Source of the DNA: Azonexus sp.
Lineage (GTDB): Bacteria; Pseudomonadota; Gammaproteobacteria; Burkholderiales; Rhodocyclaceae
Assembly (NCBI GenBank): GCA_031274715.1
Contig: JAISPT010000061.1
Location: 1-36,750, forward strand
DNA: 36,750 nucleotides
Direction: 5' to 3'
Part shown: one piece after another, positions 8,386-16,016 of the stretch
How the letters are laid out: each line of letters starts with the position of its first letter
Numbering within the stretch: the stretch's first letter is position 1
Notes under the pieces: generated by a model
Database searches by the model: none
Seen by the model: the letters and a program-made list of their open reading frames with translations, nothing else
Told to the model about the DNA's origin: nothing
Program-made: the position numbers and the translations under genes

Positions 8386-8846
8386 TTTTTTGCGGATGGC
8401 GGTGAGACTTCGCGGATCGCCCGGGAGAAGGCATCGACGTCTTCAAAATTGCGATAGACCGAGGCGAAGCGGATGTAGGCGACCTTGTCGAGTTTCTTCA
8501 ACTCGCGCATCACCAGTTCACCCAATTGCTGCGTGCTGACTTCGCGCTCGCCGGCCGACAGCAGGCGCTCCTCGATGTCAGCGACGGCGGCGTCGACCGC
8601 CTCGATGCTGACCGGCCGCTTGCGCAGCGCCAGTTCCAGGCTAGCGCGCAGCTTGGCACGGCTGAACTCAGCACGCATGCCGTTTTTCTTGACCACCTGC
8701 GGCAACTGGATTTCGGCCCGCTCGTAGGTGGTGAAGCGCTTGTCGCAAGCCGGGCATTTACGGCGGCGGCGCACGACGTCGCCGTCGTCGTTGAGCCGGG
8801 TATCGGCCACCGCCGTGTCTTCAGCGCCGCAGAAAGGACATTTCAT
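8382..8846 (-). CDS. nrdR: Transcriptional repressor NrdR
   Basis: The 154-aa regulator has an N-terminal zinc ribbon (Cys3, Cys6, Cys31, Cys34 in CPFC...CPAC) followed by an ATP-cone domain from about residue 46. It senses ATP/dATP and represses ribonucleotide reductase genes at NrdR boxes. It lies between glyA and ribD, an arrangement familiar in proteobacteria. No NrdR box or nrd gene is seen in the window, so its targets lie elsewhere. The stop overlaps the ribD start. Confidence 0.97.
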   Translation of the reverse strand: MKCPFCGAEDTAVADTRLNDDGDVVRRRRKCPACDKRFTTYERAEIQLPQVVKKNGMRAEFSRAKLRASLELALRKRPVSIEAVDAAVADIEERLLSAGEREVSTQQLGELVMRELKKLDKVAYIRFASVYRNFEDVDAFSRAIREVSPPSAKK

Positions 8847-8862
8847 CGTAGTTGGACGTCAA

Positions 8863-8897
8863 GATCGAGCGGCTTGCCGGCAGCCAACCGCTCGATC
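8863..8897. repeat. 10-bp hairpin between glyA and nrdR
   Basis: GATCGAGCGG (8863–8872) and CCGCTCGATC (8888–8897) pair perfectly around a 15-base loop that itself contains GCCGGC. It occupies most of the 64-bp glyA–nrdR gap. No U-tract follows on the minus strand, so it is more likely an RNA-processing or partial attenuation element than a full terminator. Confidence 0.5.
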
Positions 8898-8910
8898 ATC
8901 GATCCCGAAC

Positions 8911-10161
8911 TCAGGCGCCGTAGACCGGGAATTTCTTGCACAGCGCCGCGACCTTGCCGCGCACCGTGGCAGCGACGGCCTCGTCGTTTGGCGCATCGAG
9001 CACGTCGGCGATCAGGTGGGCGACCTGCTCAGCCTCAAGCTCGGTGAAGCCGCGCGTCGTCATGGCCGGCGAACCGATGCGGATGCCGGAGGTGACGAAA
9101 GGCTTCTGCGGATCGTTGGGAATGCCGTTCTTGTTGACCGTGATGTGGGCACGGCCCAGCGCAGCCTCGGCTTCCTTGCCGGTAAGATTCTTCGGCCGCA
9201 GGTCGACCAGGAAGACATGGCTCTCGGTACGGCCGGAAACGATGCGCAGGCCGCGCTCCTCACCGAGCACGCAGGCCATGACGCGGGCGTTCATGATCAC
9301 CTGCTCTTGGTAGCGTTTGAATTCCGGCGTAGCGGCTTCCTTGAAGGCCACGGCCTTGGCGGCGATCACGTGCATCAGCGGGCCACCCTGCAAACCTGGG
9401 AAGATGGCGGAATTGATCGCCTTCTCGTGCTCGGCCTTCATCAGCACGACGCCGCCGCGCGGGCCGCGTAGCGTCTTGTGGGTGGTGGTGGTGACGACAT
9501 CGGCGTGCGGCACCGGGTTCGGATAGAAGCCGGCGGCGATCAAGCCGGCGTAGTGGGCCATGTCCACCCAGAGGATGGCGCCAACGGCCTTGGCGACTTT
9601 GGCGAAGCGCTCGAAGTCGATGCGCAGGGCATAGGCCGAGGCACCAGCAATGATGATCTTCGGCTTGTGCTCGCGGGCCAGCGCTTCCATCTTGTCGTAG
9701 TCGATCTCTTCCTTGTCGTTGAGACCGTAGGAAACGACGTTGAACCACTTGCCGGACATGTTGAGCGCCATGCCGTGCGTCAGGTGGCCGCCCTCGGCCA
9801 GGCTCATGCCCATGATCGTGTCGCCCGGCTTGGCGAAGGCCATCAACACCGCCTGGTTGGCCTGCGAGCCGGAGTTGGCCTGGACGTTGGCGGCTTCGGC
9901 ACCGAACAGGGCTTTGATACGGTCGATGGCGATCTGCTCGGCGATATCGACATACTCACAGCCGCCGTAGTAGCGCTTGCCCGGATAACCTTCGGCATAC
10001 TTGTTGGTCAGCTGCGAACCTTGCGCTTCCATGACCGCCTTGCTGACGTAGTTTTCGGACGCGATCAGTTCGATGTGCTCTTCCTGACGCCGGTTTTCGG
10101 CCTCGATGGCCCGCCACAGGTCGGGATCAACTTTTGCCAGGGTATCTTTCGCGGAGAACAT
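8911..10161 (-). CDS. glyA: Serine hydroxymethyltransferase
   Basis: The 416-aa PLP enzyme converts serine and tetrahydrofolate to glycine and 5,10-methylene-THF, the one-carbon donor also used by the thyA product in this window. PLP binds Lys229 in the TTTTHKTLRGPRGG block, the same number as in E. coli GlyA. Other blocks present are SENYVSKAVMEAQGS near residue 35 and GMSLAEGGHLTHG. Length is normal for the family. It is first of glyA–nrdR–ribD, 41 bp after a histidine phosphatase on the same strand. The ribosome site is weak. Confidence 0.97.
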   Translation of the reverse strand: MFSAKDTLAKVDPDLWRAIEAENRRQEEHIELIASENYVSKAVMEAQGSQLTNKYAEGYPGKRYYGGCEYVDIAEQIAIDRIKALFGAEAANVQANSGSQANQAVLMAFAKPGDTIMGMSLAEGGHLTHGMALNMSGKWFNVVSYGLNDKEEIDYDKMEALAREHKPKIIIAGASAYALRIDFERFAKVAKAVGAILWVDMAHYAGLIAAGFYPNPVPHADVVTTTTHKTLRGPRGGVVLMKAEHEKAINSAIFPGLQGGPLMHVIAAKAVAFKEAATPEFKRYQEQVIMNARVMACVLGEERGLRIVSGRTESHVFLVDLRPKNLTGKEAEAALGRAHITVNKNGIPNDPQKPFVTSGIRIGSPAMTTRGFTELEAEQVAHLIADVLDAPNDEAVAATVRGKVAALCKKFPVYGA

Positions 10162-10202
10162 GGGGAGGAAGCCTCAAGCCATTGAAAAGGGTAGAAATGC
10201 TA

Positions 10203-10859
10203 TCACGAAGGCAGTTCGTCAAGGGCACCCGGCACCAGATGGTCGGTTGCGCCCCAGCTCTCAATCGACCAGTCGCCATCGCGGCAGACAATCCAGTTCA
10301 GCCCGGCATTCGGAATCAGAAAATCGCGCGGCGTGTCGAGCGGACTGCCACGGACGAAGCGATTGACGATGTCGAGCACGCCGCCATGGACAACCACCGC
10401 CACATTACGCCCCGGATGGCGGCCGGCGATCCGCTGCACGGCGCCGGTGACACGGGCGTACAGCGACCTCAGGCTCTCGCCGCTCTCGAAATTGTAGTCC
10501 GGGTCGCGCGCGACAAAGGCCGCGTAGCCCGCCGGATAATCGCGTTTCAGCTCCTCGTAGGTCAGCCCCTCAAACACGCCGTAACGCCGCTCGCGTAGCG
10601 CCGGCTCGGCCAGCGGTACCAACTCCAGGGCGCCGCCAATAACCTGCGCCGTCTGCCAGGCACGCCGCAAATCGCTGCTGTAGAGCGCGTCGATGCCGGC
10701 CGCCGCCAGCCAACGGCCAGCCGCCTCGGCCTGGCGCCGGCCACAGGCATTGAGATCGATGTCGGTTTGTCCCTGGATGCGCCGCGCGGCGTTCCACTCG
10801 GTTTCGCCGTGGCGTACGAGACATAGGCGGGTGGTCGGGCTTGCCGATCTCTCCGTCAT
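10203..10859 (-). CDS. Histidine phosphatase (phosphoglycerate-mutase-like)
   Basis: The 218-aa product has the branch-1 histidine phosphatase signature LCLVRHGETEWN (phospho-acceptor His), ALYSSDLRRAWQTA near the middle, and the second His in VVVHGGVLD. Members include cofactor-dependent phosphoglycerate mutases, alpha-ribazole phosphatase and sugar phosphatases; the sequence does not decide among them. The frame is open to 10907, but the ATG at 10859 has AAGGAAG about nine bases upstream and puts the RHG motif close to the N-terminus, as usual. It is likely co-transcribed with glyA. Confidence 0.9.
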   Translation of the reverse strand: MTERSASPTTRLCLVRHGETEWNAARRIQGQTDIDLNACGRRQAEAAGRWLAAAGIDALYSSDLRRAWQTAQVIGGALELVPLAEPALRERRYGVFEGLTYEELKRDYPAGYAAFVARDPDYNFESGESLRSLYARVTGAVQRIAGRHPGRNVAVVVHGGVLDIVNRFVRGSPLDTPRDFLIPNAGLNWIVCRDGDWSIESWGATDHLVPGALDELPS

Positions 10860-11159
10860 TTCAAGTGCTTCCTTTTCCGTGAATTCGTCTGGAAAGCTTT
10901 CGTCCAAGCCTCCAGCCAGCGTTGTAGAACTGGATATTTTAGCAACCGGTCAAGGATGCCCCGCGATCCTTCCGCGTCGGCAACGATCCGCCCCCTCTGC
11001 CAGAAACCCGCCGGACCGGAACGACAATAGCGGAGTATCATATTCCTCTTCCGGGCAGGCCACGGGCGTCGTCCAAGCAATCCCGGAAAAATGCTCCCCT
11101 CCCAACCGCTTGGCCGCCAGGCCAAACTTTCATCTGACCACGCAAGAAAGGAATTTCAT
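10860..11159. other. Gap between histidine phosphatase and dps (divergent)
   Basis: The 300-bp region should hold the divergent promoters. TATCAT at 11036–11041 (overlapping TATGAT on the minus strand) is the best -10-like sequence, but no good -35 is visible on either strand. A minus-strand frame at 10856–11125 has no family resemblance and is not called. A ribosome site AAGAAAGGAA precedes the dps ATG. Confidence 0.4.
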
Positions 11160-11630
11160 ATGACCATGGATACCGGCATCAGCAAGAAAGATCGGGAAAA
11201 GATCGCGGAAGGTCTGTCCCGTCTGTTGGCAGATTCTTTCACCCTGTACCTGAAGACGCACAACTTCCACTGGAACGTCACGGGTCCGATGTTCAACACC
11301 CTGCACGTGATGTTCATGGAGCAATACACCGAGTTGTGGAACGCGCTGGACCAGATCGCCGAACGCATTCGCGCCCTGGGCGTGGCGGCGCCGGGCAGCT
11401 ATCGGGATTTCGCCAAGCTGACGGTGATCAAGGAAAGTGAAGGCTCGCCCAGCGCCACCGAGATGCTCAAGCAGTTGCTGGCCGGCCAGGAAGCTGTGGT
11501 CAAGACCGCCCGCGGCATTTTCCCGGCGGCGGACAAGGCCGGCGACGAGCCGACCGCCGACCTGCTGACTCAGCGCATGCAAATTCACGAAAAGAACGCC
11601 TGGATGCTGCGCAGCATGCTGGATACCTGA
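11160..11630 (+). CDS. dps: Dps-family DNA-binding ferritin
   Basis: The 156-aa protein belongs to the Dps/mini-ferritin family, which forms 12-subunit shells that oxidise and store iron and protect DNA. The first helix carries THNFHWNVTGPMF (His37); His49, Asp64 and Glu68 (LDQIAERIRALG) align with ferroxidase ligands. By my alignment the carboxylate expected four residues after His49 is Met53, with Glu54 next to it. The N-terminus is short with a few lysines. The ATG follows AAAGGAATTTCAT; the frame extends upstream to 11091 but that part is not conserved. It is monocistronic, ending at a strong terminator. Confidence 0.93.
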   Translation: MTMDTGISKKDREKIAEGLSRLLADSFTLYLKTHNFHWNVTGPMFNTLHVMFMEQYTELWNALDQIAERIRALGVAAPGSYRDFAKLTVIKESEGSPSATEMLKQLLAGQEAVVKTARGIFPAADKAGDEPTADLLTQRMQIHEKNAWMLRSMLDT

Positions 11631-11652
11631 TCGGCAAAACCTCAGGACAAGA

Positions 11653-11678
11653 AAGCCCGCGGATTGCGCGGGCTTTTT
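11653..11678. terminator. Intrinsic terminator between dps and pmbA
   Basis: AAGCCCGCG and CGCGGGCTT form a 9-bp stem with a five-base loop, followed by TTT on the plus strand. On the minus strand the hairpin is followed by TCTTG, so it may also serve the convergent pmbA transcript. Confidence 0.88.
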
Positions 11679-11703
11679 ACTGCCTATTGCTCTTGAGGCA
11701 GCG

Positions 11704-13047
11704 CTATTCGCCGGCGACGGTCATTCGTTCGATCAGGATCGAGCCAGTCTGCTTGCTGCCGCGCACCTGTACGTCGCTGCCGACGGCGACGATGCCGGCG
11801 AACATGTCGCGGAGGTTGCCGGCGATGGTGATTTCCTCGACCGGGTGGGCGATCCGCCCATTCTCCACCCAGTAGCCAGCGGCGCCGCGCGAATAGTCGC
11901 CGGTGACGTAGTTGATGCCGTGGCCGAGCAGCTCGGTGACCAGCAGGCCGCGCCCCATGCGCGCCAGCAGACCGGCGCGATCGAGTTCGCCCGGCTCGAT
12001 GATCAGGTTGTGGCTGCCGCCGGCGTTGCCGGTGGTTTCCATGCCCAGCTTGCGGGCAGTGTAGGCGCTAAGGAAATAGCCTTGCAGAATGCCTCCGGCG
12101 ACCACGTCGCGGTCGCGGGTAGCGACGCCGTCGCTGTCGAAGGCGGCGCTACCAAGGCCGCAGGGAATGTGCGGCCGCTCGACGATGCGGACGAATTCCG
12201 GCATCACTCGCTTGCCCAGATGGTCGAGCAGGAAGGAGGATTTGCGGTACAGCGCGCCGCCGCTGGCGGCGTGAACCAGGCTGCCGAGCAGGCCGGCGGC
12301 CAGCGGCGCCTCGAACAGGACCGGGAATTCGCCGGTCTTGATGCGCCGGCCGCCGAGCCGAGCCACTGCACGCTCGGCGGCAATGCGCCCGACGCTGAGC
12401 GGATCGTCGAGGCGGGATGCATCGCGATGCGTGGTGTACCAGTCGTCGCGCTGCATCGTTTCCTGCTCGCCGGCAATCACCGAGCAGGCAATGTAATGGC
12501 GCGAGGTCGGATACCCGCCCATGAAGCCGAGGCTGTTGGCCGAGACGAACTGCGCCTGCTGCGTCGACACCGTCGTCCCTTCCGAATTGCTGATCTGAGG
12601 ACTGGCGTCGAAGGCCGCCTGCTCGCAGCGCCGCGCCGTCTCGATGGCATCCTCGACGCTAAGCGCCCACGGATGGTAGAGATCGAGATCGGTGCAGTCA
12701 CGGGCCAGCAAGGCGGCATCGGCCAGCCCGGCGCAATCGTCGACGGCGGTGAAGCGGGCAATGGCCAGCGCCGCCTCGACGGTTTCGCGCAGCGCCTGCG
12801 GCGAAAAATCGGAGGTGCTGGCATAGCCCTTACGCTGACCACTATAGACGGTGATACCGACGCCCTTGTCGCGGTTGAACTCGATGGTCTCAACCTCGTC
12901 GCAACGCACGCCGACGGTCTGGCCGAAGCCTTCGGAAACATCCACCTCGCAGGCCGTCGCACCGTTCTGGCGGGCATGGCCGAGGACGTCGGCGGCCAGT
13001 TGCTGTAGCGTGGCGAAGGGGTATGAGAAGGCGGCGGTATCAGGCAT
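11704..13047 (-). CDS. pmbA: Metalloprotease PmbA/TldE
   Basis: The 447-aa protein is the TldE/PmbA subunit of the TldD–TldE protease, which processes peptides such as microcins and acts on unfolded substrates and antitoxins. Recognisable blocks are the N-terminal GVRCDEVETIEFNRDKGVGITVYSGQRKGYASTSD region, FVSANSLGFMGGYPTSRHY, and the C-terminal AGGSHNLIIEPG, LLVTELLGHGINYVTGDYSRGAAGYWVENG. As expected for TldE rather than TldD, no HExxxH zinc motif is seen. Family length is normal. It is divergent from darP, the arrangement known for pmbA/yjgA in E. coli. Confidence 0.96.
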   Translation of the reverse strand: MPDTAAFSYPFATLQQLAADVLGHARQNGATACEVDVSEGFGQTVGVRCDEVETIEFNRDKGVGITVYSGQRKGYASTSDFSPQALRETVEAALAIARFTAVDDCAGLADAALLARDCTDLDLYHPWALSVEDAIETARRCEQAAFDASPQISNSEGTTVSTQQAQFVSANSLGFMGGYPTSRHYIACSVIAGEQETMQRDDWYTTHRDASRLDDPLSVGRIAAERAVARLGGRRIKTGEFPVLFEAPLAAGLLGSLVHAASGGALYRKSSFLLDHLGKRVMPEFVRIVERPHIPCGLGSAAFDSDGVATRDRDVVAGGILQGYFLSAYTARKLGMETTGNAGGSHNLIIEPGELDRAGLLARMGRGLLVTELLGHGINYVTGDYSRGAAGYWVENGRIAHPVEEITIAGNLRDMFAGIVAVGSDVQVRGSKQTGSILIERMTVAGE

Positions 13048-13075
13048 GGAGGCGGCGGCAAAAGGGGAAAGCCGC

Positions 13076-13082
13076 TATCATA
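13076..13082. promoter_or_regulatory. Possible overlapping divergent -10 elements (pmbA/darP)
   Basis: The palindromic GCTATCATAGC in the 67-bp divergent gap supplies TATCAT on the plus strand and TATGAT on the minus strand. No convincing -35 is visible for either, so this is tentative. Confidence 0.3.
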
Positions 13083-13114
13083 GCAGCCCGCTCCCGCCCG
13101 TCTGCGAACACCCT

Positions 13115-13642
13115 ATGCACGAAGAAGACTTCACCGAAAGCACCGGCCGCCCCTCGAAAACCAAGCAGAAGGAGGCGATGCACGAGTTGCGCGATCTCGG
13201 GGCCGAGCTGGTCGAATTGTCGGTCGGCCAATTGAAGCGCATCGACCTGCCGGAAAACATCCTGCAAGCGGTACGCGAATGTCAGAAGATCACCGCCCAC
13301 GGCGCCCGCCGCCGACAGATTCAGTATCTCGGCAAACTGATGCGCGGCACCGACGATGCGCCAATCCGCGCCGGCCTAGCGCTGCTACGCGGCGAATCAG
13401 CGGCCGAGACGGCGCGCCTGCATCGGCTGGAGCGCACCCGTGCACGGCTGCTTGAGGACGAATCCAGCCTCAGCGAAATCGCCGCGCGGTGGCCGCAAGC
13501 CGATCTTCAGCACTTGCGCCAGTTGCGCCGCAATGCGCTAAAGGAACAGGAAGGCGGCAAGCCGCCGAAAAATTTCCGCGCCATTTTTCAGGTGTTGCAG
13601 GAACTCGACAGGGAAGGAACGCCGCCCGATGCAGGCGAATGA
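13115..13642 (+). CDS. darP: Ribosome-associated protein DarP/YjgA
   Basis: The 175-aa product is the DUF615 protein (YjgA, now DarP), which promotes late assembly of the 50S subunit. Markers are the N-terminal PSKTKQKEAMHELRDLGAELV, VRECQKITAHGARRRQIQYLGKLMR, and the C-terminal LRQLRRNALKE block, all rich in basic residues. The ATG at 13115 gives the usual N-terminus; the frame is open further upstream within the pmbA 5' end but unsupported. Its 3' end overlaps the first codons of the mog reading frame by 14 bp. Confidence 0.93.
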   Translation: MHEEDFTESTGRPSKTKQKEAMHELRDLGAELVELSVGQLKRIDLPENILQAVRECQKITAHGARRRQIQYLGKLMRGTDDAPIRAGLALLRGESAAETARLHRLERTRARLLEDESSLSEIAARWPQADLQHLRQLRRNALKEQEGGKPPKNFRAIFQVLQELDREGTPPDAGE

Positions 13643-14342
13643 CCACGAGTCGAGCGCAAGCTCCGCCATTCATGGCGTGGTGAGCGAGACAAGCCAACTT
13701 GGCGCCGAGGGCACCCCAAACTCGTGGCGAGGAAGCCCCAAGCTTCAGCTTGGGGAGACTCACACCCTGAAAATCGGCTTGGTTTCGATCAGCGACCGCG
13801 CTTCGGCCGGCGTCTATGCCGACCAGGGTATCCCGGCCCTGCAAGAATGGCTGACCACCGCGCTGACCTCGCCGTGGCAGGCGGAAACGCGGCTGATCGC
13901 CGACGAACGGGCCACCATCGAACAAACGCTGATCGAACTGGTGGACCACGCCGGCTGCCATCTGGTCCTGACCACCGGCGGCACCGGCCCGGCGCTGCGC
14001 GATGTCACGCCGGAAGCCACGCTGGCCATCGGCGACAAGGAGATGCCCGGCTTCGGCGAGGAGATGCGGCGCATTAGCCTGAACTTCGTGCCGACCGCGA
14101 TCCTTTCGCGCCAAGTAGCGGTGATCCGCAAGCAGGCGTTGATCATCAACCTGCCCGGCCAACCGAAAGCCATCCGCGAAACGCTCGAAGGCGTCCGCCA
14201 TGCCGGCGGCGAAGTCGCCCACGTCGGCATCTTCGCCGCCGTGCCCTACTGCATCGACCTGATCGGCGGCCCCTATGCCGAAACCGATCCGGCGGTAATC
14301 AAAGCTTTCCGGCCGAAATCGGCCATACGTCCACCGCGCTGA
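13629..14342 (+). CDS. mog: Molybdopterin adenylyltransferase Mog, with N-terminal extension
   Basis: The core from about residue 47 (KIGLVSISDRAS) is MogA: LTTGGTGPALRDVTPEAT is the MPT/ATP-binding signature, followed by PGFGEEMRRISL and INLPGQPKAIRE. It adenylates molybdopterin before Mo insertion. MogA normally starts at that KIGLVS segment, so the first 46 residues are extra. They are translated from a palindrome-rich stretch (13643–13755) that looks like an inserted repeat. Start options are the ATG at 13629 (overlapping darP), GTG at 13677 or 13680, or a non-standard CTG at 13767 that has GGGGAG nine bases upstream and sits exactly where family members have ATG. Function is firm, start uncertain. 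Confidence 0.9.
   Translation: MQANDHESSASSAIHGVVSETSQLGAEGTPNSWRGSPKLQLGETHTLKIGLVSISDRASAGVYADQGIPALQEWLTTALTSPWQAETRLIADERATIEQTLIELVDHAGCHLVLTTGGTGPALRDVTPEATLAIGDKEMPGFGEEMRRISLNFVPTAILSRQVAVIRKQALIINLPGQPKAIRETLEGVRHAGGEVAHVGIFAAVPYCIDLIGGPYAETDPAVIKAFRPKSAIRPPR
13643..13755. repeat. Palindromic (REP-like) element at the mog 5' end
   Basis: CCACGAGT (13643–13650) pairs with ACTCGTGG (13720–13727). They enclose two further hairpins, CGCCATTCATGGCG (13664–13677) and GCCAACTTGGC (13693–13703). Immediately after is CCCCAAGC–TTCA–GCTTGGGG (13736–13755). The whole could fold as a cloverleaf plus a stem. It lies inside the annotated mog frame and probably post-dates the darP–mog junction. Confidence 0.55.
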
Positions 14343-14361
14343 GCGCGGCCTACCGGCCCGC

Positions 14362-15915
14362 CTAAGCAAGCCGGCTGAGGTGGTAGCGGGCCAGTTCGTA
14401 GTCGGCGGTCCGTTCAACCAGTACGGCCGGCGAGAGTTGGCAGCGCCGACCGTCAATGGTACATTCGAGGCTCTCCTGGAGATCGAAGCTGTCCGGCGAC
14501 AAGACTACCCGCACCTCCCCCGGCTCGCCACGATTTTCCAGCAGTAGCGCCGGCATACCGGTAGCATAAGACGGTGCACCGCGCACATTCAACTCGACCG
14601 AGAAAGCCTGACGGGCTAGCGTCTCGATGCCGACCCGCGCCTCCTTGTCATTCTCCCGGAAGTAGCGGCGGACGATGCCGAGCAACCAGTTGTCGCCACC
14701 CTCCGGCTGCAAGGCCAGCAAGGCGCCGACGCGCAGCCAATCGGCCGGCATGTCGCTGACCACGGCGCCGAAACCGCCGCGGCTGACGTTGTCCACCACC
14801 CAGCTTTCCATCTGCAGGCCGGCCGGCCGGCCGCCGAATTCGCTGGAAAAGGCGACGAAGGCATTGATCAGACCGTTCAACACCGACATCCGGTGCTTGA
14901 CGCGATGCCGATCATGCTGGCGCTGCGGCGGAATCGGCGCCAGATAGGCCACCAGATGGCGCAACACCGGAATCAACGTGCGCCCCTGGTAGTGGCCACC
15001 GAGGGGAAGATCGGCCGGTACCTGGCCGCCGCGCTCAAGATTGTGCAGCAGCGCGCTCAATTCGGCATGGGCCGGACCCGGCCGATAGAAGCGCTGGCTC
15101 GGCCGCGCCTCGGTCGGCATGCGCGCCAAGCGCTGCGGCGGCTGGGCAAGCTTCAGGTCCACCCAATACACGCAGTCGTGGCTGGCCTCGGCGGTAAACA
15201 CAAAACCGGCCAGGAAGTGCTCGATCAGTCGTTCGGCCAGCTCGATTTCGAGCGGCGTCAAACTGTCCGTCGAAGCCGCGTGGAAAATCATTATTTTTTC
15301 GTATTCCTGCGCCGGCGAACTGGTGCCGCCGCGTCCTATGGTCACCATACGCGTTGCCACGCCGGCCGCTTCGGCGGTCAGCAGAGCCTGGCCGAGACGC
15401 TGCCAGACGCCTTCGGCGGGCGGACCGTAGCGGAAACGGTCCCACTTCAGGAGCGCGCCGAGCGCGGCGATCAGGCGAGCGCACAGGGCCGGCAGCGACG
15501 CCTTCAGATTTTCGGCCGGCCGGCCGCTGATAGCCAGGCCGCGCAAGCAGCGCTCATAGATCCCGGCGAGCAAATCCCAATAGCCATGGCTGATCGACCA
15601 CAGGCGTTCTTCCTCGGTGCGCGACAGGCGCGAGGTATGCAGGTAATCGCGGCACAACCGGCCCATATGTCCCTGCACCGCGTCCTCCAGCTGCCACGCC
15701 ACCTCGTACAACCGATCAACGCTCAATCCGCCGGCATTCTGCGTCGACTCGAACCAACGGACGACCTCATCAATGGCCTTGAAAGTATTGTCCTTCGGCA
15801 ACTCGGCGATGACCCGCCGCAGTTCCTGCGCATCGGCCAAGGGATGCATCGTCTTCCCATCGAACGCTCCACCCGGCCCCGTTACTTGACTCAACACACT
15901 GTCCTCGCATGGCAA
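14362..15915 (-). CDS. PilZ-domain protein, probable c-di-GMP effector
   Basis: The 517-aa product has a long N-terminal region (about 1–330), mainly helical and not recognised. A C-terminal PilZ-like domain is marked by RVKHR near residue 338 and DNVSRGGFG near residue 375, fitting the RxxxR and D/NxSxxG signature for c-di-GMP binding. Such proteins couple c-di-GMP to motility, adhesion or polysaccharide output. No membrane segment or signal peptide is seen. Starts at 15915 or at the ATG at 15849 (GGGAAG three bases away) are both possible. It is divergent from thyA and convergent with mog. The link to c-di-GMP is inferred from the motif only. Confidence 0.75.
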   Translation of the reverse strand: MPCEDSVLSQVTGPGGAFDGKTMHPLADAQELRRVIAELPKDNTFKAIDEVVRWFESTQNAGGLSVDRLYEVAWQLEDAVQGHMGRLCRDYLHTSRLSRTEEERLWSISHGYWDLLAGIYERCLRGLAISGRPAENLKASLPALCARLIAALGALLKWDRFRYGPPAEGVWQRLGQALLTAEAAGVATRMVTIGRGGTSSPAQEYEKIMIFHAASTDSLTPLEIELAERLIEHFLAGFVFTAEASHDCVYWVDLKLAQPPQRLARMPTEARPSQRFYRPGPAHAELSALLHNLERGGQVPADLPLGGHYQGRTLIPVLRHLVAYLAPIPPQRQHDRHRVKHRMSVLNGLINAFVAFSSEFGGRPAGLQMESWVVDNVSRGGFGAVVSDMPADWLRVGALLALQPEGGDNWLLGIVRRYFRENDKEARVGIETLARQAFSVELNVRGAPSYATGMPALLLENRGEPGEVRVVLSPDSFDLQESLECTIDGRRCQLSPAVLVERTADYELARYHLSRLA

Positions 15916-15980
15916 TCTTCACGTCTTGTTAGTGTAGCTCCAGATTCGCTCCATCGCGCAGCCGGAGCGTCGACGCGGAG

Positions 15981-15986
15981 TAAAAT
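15981..15986 (+). promoter_or_regulatory. Possible thyA -10 element
   Basis: TAAAAT lies 30 bases before the thyA ATG in the 101-bp divergent gap. No matching -35 is obvious, so confidence is low. Confidence 0.25.
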
Positions 15987-16016
15987 TGCTTCTTTCGATC
16001 TGACGGCAAGCTTTCC

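Noticed and set aside
10856..11125. 89-codon minus-strand frame upstream of the histidine phosphatase
   Set aside because: No family features or ribosome site were found, and it overlaps the start of a clear gene.
15923..15935. CTTGTTAGTG upstream of thyA, resembling the left core of cassette 1
   Set aside because: The core would be TTAGTG, which lacks the final pyrimidine of TTRRRY, and no attC-like partner site lies nearby.
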